Source: URNF01 sp045594105 (GTDB taxonomy: Bacteria; Bacillota; Clostridia; Oscillospirales; Acutalibacteraceae). From it: a DNA stretch of 14,076 nucleotides. A program made the translations under genes and the position numbers. Where the stretch lies: NCBI GenBank assembly GCA_045594105.1, contig JAZNXY010000116.1, positions 1-14,076 of the forward strand, written 5' to 3'. Of this stretch, positions 1 through 5,446 are shown piece by piece (within the stretch, counting starts at the first letter, position 1; each line of letters opens with the position of its first letter). The notes under the pieces were generated by a model that saw nothing but the letters and a program-made list of their open reading frames with translations, made no database searches and was not told where the DNA came from.

Positions 1-195
1 ACACGGGCGGCACAGCTGGAGGAATATCCTTTTGTGGAGCAGGAGAAGCGTACCAATCACAACAACATAGATGCGTGGTATGACAACCTTGATTATGTTG
101 CGAAAGAGGAGATTACCGTGCAGGGTGGTATGCAGGATTGGCACGAACTGGCAGGGATTGCGGATGCAGTGCAAGTGAACGAAGAAGGCACATAA
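1..195 (+). CDS. C-terminal fragment of an unidentified protein
   Basis: An open frame enters from the left edge and ends at TAA 193-195, giving the last 64 residues of a protein whose start lies outside the window. The visible part is hydrophilic and acidic (…NNIDAWYDNLDYVAKEEI…, ending NEEGT), with no membrane segment, signal or motif that I recognise. It is treated as coding because the frame is open to the edge, codon use matches the neighbours, and a strong intrinsic terminator begins two bases after the stop. The family and function cannot be assigned from this fragment. Confidence 0.7.
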   Translation, partial: TRAAQLEEYPFVEQEKRTNHNNIDAWYDNLDYVAKEEITVQGGMQDWHELAGIADAVQVNEEGT

Positions 196-196
196 A

Positions 197-230
197 AAAT
201 CACCCCGTGCATTTTGGCACGGGGTGATTT
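197..230 (+). terminator. Strong intrinsic terminator, probably bidirectional
   Basis: A 14-bp perfect stem pairs 197-210 with 217-230 around a six-base loop. The core is CACCCCGTGC against GCACGGGGTG. A T-run follows on the + strand (228-233) and an A-run precedes it (194-199), so it can also end transcripts of the convergent - strand gene whose stop is at 241. Confidence 0.93.
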
Positions 231-240
231 TTTGGCTTTT

Positions 241-1080
241 TTAGTTGTCCTCAACAACCTTCTCGGGCGGCTGTTCGAGTAATTCGGGGTTTTTCAGATA
301 CCGCTTAAACGAACGGAATGCCAGAGCGAAGTAGCTGCCCGAGGCGATACGTTCATCCATAACCAGACCAACAGGAATGCAGCGGTCATGCACGATTTCA
401 CCGTCTAAGGTGCGGCGGGGCACCTCACGCATATTGCCCAGCGCCATACCGACGCTGGTGGTACCGAAATCGTATACGTGATGATAAATGTGGTTGGTAC
501 GGATGGAGGCCAGGTTGGTGATCAGCAAGCTGGCGTGGAACGGGCTGGCTTTGATAATCGCCTTAGGCAACAAGCCGTGTTTATCCATCCATTTGAAAAT
601 GGCAACACCGACACGCAGGAGACCGGGGATAGAGAGCAACACGTTAATGATTTTGTCGGTTGCGTTGGCGTTGTCGTATTTACGGTTATCGTCGATATAT
701 TCGGTGACCTTGCGGTGCACATCGAAAATGGTATCTGCGGGATCAAGGTAAATCTTGCTCATGGTTTCATCTTCACGAGAACCCGTTTTCAGCACCACCA
801 TACTTACCGTAACATCGTTGTGTTTGTAGATGTTGCGGTTGACAACAAAGCGGTTTAAGTGCGGAAACTCGGCCATGGTACGCAAGTATGCCGCCAAAAT
901 CAAGGTCATATGCGAAAACTTTACGCCTTCGGCAGCTTTTGCACGGATATATTTGTTCATCGGCTCTACCGGCAGATTCAAGGTAATCATATTCATCGAG
1001 TCGTGACGCTCGGTCATAATGTGCGGCACAACCCGGTAAATTACGTCTACATTTTTAACTTTTTTTCCGTCTGCTCTCAA
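241..1080 (-). CDS. Stand-alone 2-oxoacid dehydrogenase E2/CAT-fold acyltransferase-like protein with degenerate active-site motif
   Basis: A 279-residue protein resembling the catalytic domain of 2-oxoacid dehydrogenase E2 acyltransferases (chloramphenicol-acetyltransferase fold). It has no lipoyl or E1-binding domain. Support comes from overall length, the FSHMTLILAAYLRTMAEFPHLNRFV region near the N-terminal third, the ITNLASI and FGTTSVGMALG segments, and the C-terminal VGLVMDERIASG stretch, which occupies the place of the E2 motif DHRxxDG. Here the catalytic His is Glu243 and the Asp is Ser247, so classical CoA-dependent acyl transfer is doubtful. The frame can be opened at TTG 1092, but TTG 1078-1080 is preferred: a GGGTGA ribosome-binding-like sequence sits four bases upstream and the protein then starts MRADGKKVKN, as I recall for relatives. 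It has its own promoter (1116-1144). No E1/E3 genes lie nearby, so a role in a dehydrogenase complex is not supported. The acceptor and function are unknown. Confidence 0.82.
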   Translation of the reverse strand: MRADGKKVKNVDVIYRVVPHIMTERHDSMNMITLNLPVEPMNKYIRAKAAEGVKFSHMTLILAAYLRTMAEFPHLNRFVVNRNIYKHNDVTVSMVVLKTGSREDETMSKIYLDPADTIFDVHRKVTEYIDDNRKYDNANATDKIINVLLSIPGLLRVGVAIFKWMDKHGLLPKAIIKASPFHASLLITNLASIRTNHIYHHVYDFGTTSVGMALGNMREVPRRTLDGEIVHDRCIPVGLVMDERIASGSYFALAFRSFKRYLKNPELLEQPPEKVVEDN

Positions 1081-1115
1081 AAAATCACCCAATTCACAAT
1101 TTATTCACAAATGGC

Positions 1116-1144
1116 AGTATATCACAAAATTTGTCGATTGTCAA
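1116..1144 (-). promoter_or_regulatory. SigA-type promoter for the E2-like gene
   Basis: Read on the - strand, TTGACA (1139-1144) and TATACT (1116-1121) are separated by exactly 17 bases. The -35 box is perfect and the -10 box matches 5 of 6. The -35 box contains the TGA stop codon (1141-1143) of the upstream gene. Confidence 0.85.
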
Positions 1145-1800
1145 TTTTTTGTTAACGCCTCGAGCAACGCTTTGTGTGCAGCGGCATTCTCCTTGGCGGC
1201 ACCTTTGGCATCCGGCACGGCACGGACACCCCACCAAAGTGCAGGCAGCTGCTCGCTTTTTTCGGTGGCGAGCAGGGTGCCGCTGCCATCGGTTACGATA
1301 GCAACATTCAGCTTTTCAAACAGAGACGTACCTTCCTCGGTATAGGCGGCAACAAACTTCTGATAACAGGCGGGCTGCATAGCAAACAGCGTATATTCAT
1401 CGGTGTAGAAGGACGCAATCAGCGTTTCCAGCGCAGGATTTCTCTCGCCTGCGGCAACGTCACCCACAGCGAGTGCACGCACCGCAATTTCCACCTCACC
1501 GTCACCGTCACGGTCGACGGCATAGGGGGTGAGCAGGGGCGGAATATGCTCTTCTGCCGCCGAAGGAATGGGGTTTTCGGTCACCACCGTTACGGTATAG
1601 TCAGGGGTGTTCTTTTTGAAAAGCGGCGGCAGGGCAACCACGAGCAGTGCCACTACGACCAGTATTTCTATGCACCAAAGGATATATTTACCCTTATTTT
1701 TCTGCCATTTCTCCTTTGGCGTCAGCGGGGTTACGTCGATATCCCCGAACGAGCTTTGAATATTGCGTTTATCCGTACGGATATACCATTCTCTCGACAT
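1141..1800 (-). CDS. Single-pass membrane protein with acidic DxDGDG loop, unknown function
   Basis: A 219-residue protein of no family I recognise. Residues 1-38 are a charged, probably cytoplasmic, N-terminus. Residues 39-61 (YILWCIEILVVVALLVVALP…) form one clear membrane helix, followed by KK and an extracytoplasmic domain. Just after a proline-rich linker is DRDGDGEVEI (about residues 96-105), an acidic Asp/Gly loop like those in EF-hand/dockerin or FG-GAP-type calcium-binding segments. It occurs once only. The C-terminal part includes a double Trp (ALWWGVRAVP) and ends in an Ala/Lys-rich helix. The ATG at 1798-1800 is chosen over an upstream ATG at 1824 because AGAGGTGAG lies just before it. 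A promoter at 1820-1848 indicates independent transcription. Membrane topology is confident; calcium binding is inference. Confidence 0.75.
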   Translation of the reverse strand: MSREWYIRTDKRNIQSSFGDIDVTPLTPKEKWQKNKGKYILWCIEILVVVALLVVALPPLFKKNTPDYTVTVVTENPIPSAAEEHIPPLLTPYAVDRDGDGEVEIAVRALAVGDVAAGERNPALETLIASFYTDEYTLFAMQPACYQKFVAAYTEEGTSLFEKLNVAIVTDGSGTLLATEKSEQLPALWWGVRAVPDAKGAAKENAAAHKALLEALTKN

Positions 1801-1819
1801 ACGCTCACCTCTTTTAAGT

Positions 1820-1848
1820 ATCATACACTATTTTTGCGGATTATGCAA
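1820..1848 (-). promoter_or_regulatory. Probable promoter for the single-pass membrane protein gene
   Basis: On the - strand, TTGCAT (1843-1848) and TATGAT (1820-1825) are 17 bases apart. The -10 box is good and the -35 box is weak (TTG only). It lies between the oad terminator and the start codon, which fits a separate transcript. Confidence 0.5.
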
Positions 1849-1850
1849 TA

Positions 1851-1880
1851 AAAAAGCGGTGTGCGCTGCACACCGCTTTT
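1851..1880 (-). terminator. Intrinsic terminator of the oadB-oadG operon
   Basis: A 13-bp perfect stem pairs 1852-1864 with 1868-1880 around a three-base loop; the core is GCGGTGTGC against GCACACCGC. On the - strand it is followed by a T-run (the A-run at 1850-1855 on the + strand). It lies about ten bases after the stop of the small oadG-like gene. Confidence 0.9.
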
Positions 1881-1890
1881 CTCGGAAAGC

Positions 1891-2034
1891 TTATTTCTTT
1901 TTGGATTTGGTCACGTAGTTCAAAAACGCCGTGATACCGATGAGTACGCCCATAACGATGATAATGGTAAGCATACCGTTACCCATGTAGGGGAGATATT
2001 CCAAAAACTTGACGGGAATAAAATCAAAATTCAT
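1891..2034 (-). CDS. Minimal OadG-like small membrane subunit (47 aa)
   Basis: A 47-residue protein, MNFDFIPVKF… ending VTKSKKK. It has one membrane helix at about residues 19-40 (GNGMLTIIIVMGVLIGITAF) and a positively charged tail. The pattern G-M-L-T-I-I-I-V-M-G-V resembles the conserved membrane helix of gamma subunits of sodium-translocating decarboxylases (OadG/MmdD type). These anchor the carboxyltransferase/biotin subunits to the beta subunit. It starts 18 bases after the oadB stop, with AGAGGTG six bases before its ATG, and is followed at once by a terminator, so it is the last gene of the oadB transcript. It lacks the hydrophilic, metal-binding tail of longer OadG proteins. Assignment rests on helix pattern and position, so it could also be an unrelated small partner of OadB. 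Confidence 0.72.
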   Translation of the reverse strand: MNFDFIPVKFLEYLPYMGNGMLTIIIVMGVLIGITAFLNYVTKSKKK

Positions 2035-2052
2035 ACTAAGCACCTCTCTTTA

Positions 2053-3174
2053 TTAACCGAAGAAAGCGAGGATAAGACCGCCGGCGATAACCGAAGCGAT
2101 CTGACCCGACACGTTTACACCGATGGAGTGCATAAGCAGGAAGTTCTGATTGTCTTCCGCAAGACCCATTTTGTGCACGATACGACCGGACATCGGGAAT
2201 GCGGAGATACCTGCCGCACCGATCATCGGGTTGATCTTTTTCTTCAGGAACAGGTTTAAGAGCTTGGCAAACAGCACGCCGCCTGCGGTATCCATGATGA
2301 AGGCGACAAGGCCGAGGCCTAAAATGATAAGGGTCGGTACCTGCAGGAACTTCTCGTGCTGCATCTGGGTGGCAATGGTGATGCCAAGGAAGATGGTAAC
2401 GAGGTTTGCAAGCACCTTCTGTGCGGTTTCGGAAATGGAATCCAGCACACCGCATTCACGGATAAGGTTACCGAACATCAGGAAGCCGACCAAAGAAGCC
2501 GCAGAGGGTGCAACCAGGGTTGCCACCACCGTGATGACGATGGGGAACAGGATGCGGGTGAGCTTGGAAACCTCTTTGGGCTCGTACGGCATACGGATCA
2601 GACGTTCTTTTTTGGTGGTAAGCAGCTTGATGATAGGCGGCTGAATAATCGGCACCAATGCCATATAGGAGTAAGCGGCTACCGCAATCTGCCCCTTGTA
2701 TTCAGAGTTCAGCTTATTGGCAACAACAATGGCGGTCGGGCCGTCTGCAGCGCCGATGATGGCAATGGATGCCGCATCGTTTTCCGGGAAGAACATGGCT
2801 GCTGCACAAAGGGTGAAGAAAATACCAAACTGTGCTGCGGCACCGAAAATCATCAGCTTCGGATTGGTCAGCACGGGGCCGAAGTCAATCATAGCACCGA
2901 TACCGATGAACAAAATGAGCGGGAACAGCTCGTTGGCAATACCGGCATTGTACAAAACGCTCAATGCACCGTGTTCCTCCACTACGCCGTTTACTACCTG
3001 GTCAACAGCACCCGAGAAGGGCAGGTTGACGAGAATGGTGCCAAAGCCGATAGGCAGAAGCAGGGTGGGTTCCATTTCTTTGGCAATTGCGAGATAAATA
3101 AGGATGCCGCCAATGGCCCACATAACCAGATGCTGCCATTGCAATTGGAAAAGACTTTCGTACAGAATTTCCAT
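2053..3174 (-). CDS. oadB: Sodium-translocating decarboxylase beta subunit (OadB/MmdB/GcdB family)
   Basis: A 373-residue polytopic membrane protein matching the beta subunits of oxaloacetate, methylmalonyl-CoA and glutaconyl-CoA decarboxylases. In those enzymes this subunit decarboxylates carboxybiotin and exports Na+. Family marks include GIGAMIDFGP (about residues 91-100), GAADGPTAIV with Asp144 at the position of the essential membrane Asp, AYSYMALVPIIQPP (168-180), SAFPMSGR, and the C-terminal HSIGVNVSGQ with Asn354. Length is normal for the family. ATG 3172-3174 is preceded by AGGAGA with a seven-base spacer. No alpha (carboxyltransferase), biotin-carrier or CoA-transferase gene is in the window, so which decarboxylase it serves cannot be told, and a stand-alone role is possible. 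Transcription starts about 160 bases upstream and passes a riboswitch-like leader and terminator (3212-3331), which should set its expression. Confidence 0.93.
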   Translation of the reverse strand: MEILYESLFQLQWQHLVMWAIGGILIYLAIAKEMEPTLLLPIGFGTILVNLPFSGAVDQVVNGVVEEHGALSVLYNAGIANELFPLILFIGIGAMIDFGPVLTNPKLMIFGAAAQFGIFFTLCAAAMFFPENDAASIAIIGAADGPTAIVVANKLNSEYKGQIAVAAYSYMALVPIIQPPIIKLLTTKKERLIRMPYEPKEVSKLTRILFPIVITVVATLVAPSAASLVGFLMFGNLIRECGVLDSISETAQKVLANLVTIFLGITIATQMQHEKFLQVPTLIILGLGLVAFIMDTAGGVLFAKLLNLFLKKKINPMIGAAGISAFPMSGRIVHKMGLAEDNQNFLLMHSIGVNVSGQIASVIAGGLILAFFG

Positions 3175-3211
3175 CTGATATTCTCCTTTTTATAAGATTT
3201 GTCGAGGGAAT

Positions 3212-3254
3212 AAAAAAAAGACTCTCATTGCGTAGTTTACGCAATAAGAGTCTT
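3212..3254 (-). terminator. Conditional terminator (expression platform) in the oadB leader
   Basis: On the - strand a 17-bp stem pairs 3238-3254 with 3218-3234 around a three-base loop (16 Watson-Crick pairs and one G-T). It is followed by eight T residues (A-run 3212-3219 on the + strand) and lies about 40 bases upstream of the oadB start. Its 5' arm contains the whole 3' strand of the aptamer P1 helix (CTCTTA, 3245-3250) and part of the conserved AAGAC, so aptamer and terminator cannot form together. This predicts a ligand-on antitermination switch. Confidence 0.88.
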
Positions 3255-3331
3255 GCTTTTTCATACAACGGCGGGTTTTTCAACCGTATTGACGCCGACT
3301 GTCACGCGGGTGCGTAAGCTACTCCCTCTTA
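3245..3331 (-). ncRNA. yybP-ykoY-like (Mn2+-type) riboswitch aptamer upstream of oadB
   Basis: Read on the - strand, the leader has TAAGAG (3326-3331) pairing with CTCTTA (3245-3250) as P1. P1 encloses GGAGTAGC at the 5' side (3318-3325) and GCAAGA at the 3' side (3251-3256). These two joined motifs, GGGAGUAGC…GCAAGAC, are the hallmark of the yybP-ykoY manganese riboswitch family as I know it. Between them are a short ACGC/GCGT hairpin and a longer CGGCG…CGCCG arm whose internal loop carries GUCAAUACGG, again like the family's metal-binding loop. The downstream terminator overlaps the P1 3' strand, giving an ON switch, the known direction for this class. The predicted transcript start (about 3333) places the aptamer at the very 5' end. 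At 87 nt it is short for the class. A sodium-sensing (DUF1646-type) aptamer would fit the gene better, but I do not see reason to prefer it from the sequence. Confidence 0.72.
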
Positions 3332-3339
3332 ACAGGGAC

Positions 3340-3369
3340 ATTTTACCACACTCTGCAAAAAGTTGTCAA
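3340..3369 (-). promoter_or_regulatory. Promoter of the riboswitch-oadB-oadG transcript
   Basis: On the - strand, TTGACA (3364-3369) and TAAAAT (3340-3345) are separated by 18 bases. The start of transcription is predicted near 3333, immediately before the aptamer. The promoter sits back-to-back with the + strand promoter at 3385-3413. Confidence 0.8.
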
Positions 3370-3384
3370 GAAAATTATTTTCAC

Positions 3385-3413
3385 TTGCGATTTTTCGACA
3401 GATATGCTATATT
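3385..3413 (+). promoter_or_regulatory. Probable promoter for the PAP2/CorC-family transcript
   Basis: TTGCGA (3385-3390) and TATATT (3408-3413) are separated by 17 bases, about 40 bases before the PAP2 start codon. Its -35 box lies only 15 bases from that of the divergent oad promoter. Confidence 0.6.
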
Positions 3414-3455
3414 GACCTTGTGTGAGTTTATATACATATATAAAGGAGTTTTCAT

Positions 3456-4115
3456 ATGACAGCTTTTGCCGTGTGGCTGAATACCGTGTTCGGACCGATG
3501 GACACCGTGGTAGCACAGTTTTTCTTTGGTTTACACGAAGGCCCTCTGGGTGGCTTTTTTGATTTCTTTTTCCCGAACATCACCCATCTCGGTGACGAAG
3601 GATTGTTTTTTATCGCACTCGGCGTGGTGTTTTTGCTGTTCCCCCGCACCCGCAAGGCAGGTGCCGCCATGCTGATTGCGTTGCTGTTCGGCTTGTTCCT
3701 GACCAATATGACCATTAAGCCGTTGGTGGAGCGTCCCCGTCCGTACGTAGACGAGCTTGGCATCTTCCGTGAGTTTTGGGCGGCTATCGGTCACGGTACC
3801 GAAAGTGAGAGCGGCTCGTTCCCGTCGGGACACGCAACCTCCGCTTTTGCCGCCATGTTCGCTTTCTTCTGGGCATTGCCGAAAAAATACAGCTGGACAG
3901 GTCTTGTGTTTGCCGCCGTTATCGGTATGTCTCGTCTGTACATCCATGTGCATTATTGCTCGGACGTGCTGGCAGGTATGGTTGTCGGCTTTGTGTGTGG
4001 TACAGCGGCATATCTTATTTTCCACTATCTCGAAAAACGGCTGCAGAGGGCAGACACCCCTGCCGCAAGGTTTGTGTTAAACAGCTCTGTAAAAAATCTT
4101 TTTAAGAAAGCATAA
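3456..4115 (+). CDS. PAP2-family membrane phosphatase (undecaprenyl-diphosphatase-like)
   Basis: A 219-residue integral membrane protein with all three catalytic motifs of the type 2 phosphatidic acid phosphatase family. These are KPLVERPRP (Lys88, Arg95, Pro96), PSGH (residues 123-126, acid/base His126) and SRLYIHVHYCSD (Ser159-Arg160, nucleophile His166, Asp170). Hydrophobic segments before, between and after the motifs fit the usual multi-helix topology with an outward-facing active site. Members of this size such as BcrC remove a phosphate from undecaprenyl pyrophosphate to recycle the cell-wall lipid carrier; others act on phosphatidylglycerol phosphate. Start ATG 3456 follows AAAGGAG with a seven-base spacer. 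It is the first gene of a likely two-gene transcript with the CorC-family gene 32 bases downstream, with no terminator seen between. The phosphatase assignment is firm; the lipid substrate is inferred. Confidence 0.93.
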   Translation: MTAFAVWLNTVFGPMDTVVAQFFFGLHEGPLGGFFDFFFPNITHLGDEGLFFIALGVVFLLFPRTRKAGAAMLIALLFGLFLTNMTIKPLVERPRPYVDELGIFREFWAAIGHGTESESGSFPSGHATSAFAAMFAFFWALPKKYSWTGLVFAAVIGMSRLYIHVHYCSDVLAGMVVGFVCGTAAYLIFHYLEKRLQRADTPAARFVLNSSVKNLFKKA

Positions 4116-4147
4116 TTTTTTGACAAAATGAGGTGTTGGTATCCCAA

Positions 4148-5410
4148 ATGGATAGTCACAGTATTATCTTAATCGTCGCTATTATTGTTCTGACTGGTTT
4201 GTCTGCATTTTTCTCCGCCACCGAAACCGCATTTATGTCCTTAAACCGTGTCAAAATCAAAAATCTGGCACAAGTAGGAAACAAAAAGGCGAAACGGGTG
4301 TTGCGGCTTTCGGAAGATCCCGACCGTCTGTTGTCCACCGTGCTGATTGGCAACAACATTGTGAACATCGCATCTGCGTCCCTTGCCACCATTTTCTTCG
4401 TACAGCTGTTTCAGGGGAACGGTGCTACGATTTCAACCGTTGTGATGACGGTGGTGGTATTGCTGTTTGGCGAGGTCACTCCCAAGGGCATCGCAAAAGA
4501 GATGCCGGAAAAATTTGCAATGAGTGTCGGCGGTGTCGTTTCGTTTCTGGCCACCGTGTTTACCCCTTTTAATTTCCTGCTTGTCAAATTAAAAGGTGCT
4601 ATCAGCAAGCTGTTTAAGGTGGAAGAGGAAAGCGGTATCACCGAAGAAGAGCTGCTCACCATCGTAGACGAAGCGGAGCAGGAGGGCGGTATCGACAGCG
4701 AGGAAAGCGAGCTGATTCGTAACGCAATTGAGTTTACCGACCGTGAGGCAAAGGACATTTTAACACCTCGTGTTGACCTGACCGCCGTAGAGATAGGCAT
4801 ACCCCCCGAGGAGCTGGCGGCGGTGTTCCGTGAAACCGGCTTTTCCCGTATTCCTGTGTACAAGGAAACGGTGGACACCATTATCGGCATTGTCAACGAG
4901 AAACAGTTTTATAATGCCTTGGCACAGGGCGGTGCAAATATTGCCGATTTGCTGCAGACCGCATTATGTGTGCCGCCGTCGGTGAAGATTTCCGCTCTGT
5001 TAAAGCAGATGCAGGAGAAAAAAACGCACATGGCGGTGGTCGTGGACGAGTTTGGCGGCACCGAAGGCATTGTCACTCTGGAAGACATCGTGGAGGAATT
5101 GGTCGGTGAAATCTGGGATGAGCACGACGAGGTGGAGGATACCACACGTGAGGTGGCACAAAACACCTTCACCGTACCCGCCTCTATGTCCCTTGCGGAT
5201 TTCTTTGAGGAGTTTAACATAGAAGAGGAAACCGATGTTGCCACCGTAAACGGTTGGTTGCTGTCCCACATCGGCAAGATTCCCGAGGTGGGGGACAGCT
5301 TCGACTTCGAGCATATCACGGTGACCGTATTAACCACCGATGAGCTGCGTGCCGGCGATTTGCAAATCACCGTTCGCCCACACGAAAAGAAAACCGAAGA
5401 AGACGAATAA
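4148..5410 (+). CDS. CorC/HlyC-family (CNNM-type) divalent cation transporter with CBS pair
   Basis: A 420-residue protein with the standard architecture of bacterial CNNM/CorC homologues. An N-terminal DUF21 membrane domain (about 1-150) carries SATETAF (23-29) and the VTPKGIAKEMPE segment. A linker ending in ILTPRVDLTAVE follows. Two CBS domains (about 200-320) include SRIPVYKE and DEFGGTEGIVTLEDIVEELVG. A C-terminal CorC/HlyC domain (about 330-415) follows, then an acidic/basic tail. Relatives export or exchange Mg2+ and sometimes Co2+, with CBS domains binding ATP-Mg; the older name hemolysin C is historical. The frame also allows GTG 4133, but ATG 4148 is preferred because AGGTG (4131-4135) overlaps the GTG and lies upstream of the ATG, although the 12-base spacing is long. 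It follows the PAP2 gene closely and ends at a bidirectional terminator. Confidence 0.93.
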   Translation: MDSHSIILIVAIIVLTGLSAFFSATETAFMSLNRVKIKNLAQVGNKKAKRVLRLSEDPDRLLSTVLIGNNIVNIASASLATIFFVQLFQGNGATISTVVMTVVVLLFGEVTPKGIAKEMPEKFAMSVGGVVSFLATVFTPFNFLLVKLKGAISKLFKVEEESGITEEELLTIVDEAEQEGGIDSEESELIRNAIEFTDREAKDILTPRVDLTAVEIGIPPEELAAVFRETGFSRIPVYKETVDTIIGIVNEKQFYNALAQGGANIADLLQTALCVPPSVKISALLKQMQEKKTHMAVVVDEFGGTEGIVTLEDIVEELVGEIWDEHDEVEDTTREVAQNTFTVPASMSLADFFEEFNIEEETDVATVNGWLLSHIGKIPEVGDSFDFEHITVTVLTTDELRAGDLQITVRPHEKKTEEDE

Positions 5411-5444
5411 AAAAAGGAACGTATCTTATGATACGTTCCTTTTT
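5411..5444 (+). terminator. Bidirectional intrinsic terminator between convergent genes
   Basis: A 15-bp perfect stem pairs 5411-5425 with 5430-5444 around TTAT; the core is GGAACGTATC against GATACGTTCC. A-run and T-run flank it on both sides. It follows the corC-like stop directly and lies just after the stop of the convergent yfhO gene (5447), so it serves both. Confidence 0.92.
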
Positions 5445-5446
5445 TC

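Noticed and set aside
1174..1851. + strand open frame (225 codons) opposite the single-pass membrane protein gene
   Set aside because: The - strand frame has a good ribosome binding site, a promoter and a coherent membrane protein. The + strand product is Arg/Gly/Cys/His-rich and has no such support.
2356..3195. Long + strand open frame (279 codons) opposite oadB
   Set aside because: It is antisense to a clear OadB protein, its product is a low-complexity mix rich in His, Gln, Asn and Gly, and it has no ribosome binding site. It arises from the codon bias of oadB.
4120..4147. TTGACA at 4120-4125 as a separate promoter for the CorC/HlyC-family gene
   Set aside because: No -10 box lies 16-18 bases downstream, and the sequence there overlaps the ribosome-binding region, so cotranscription with the PAP2 gene is simpler.
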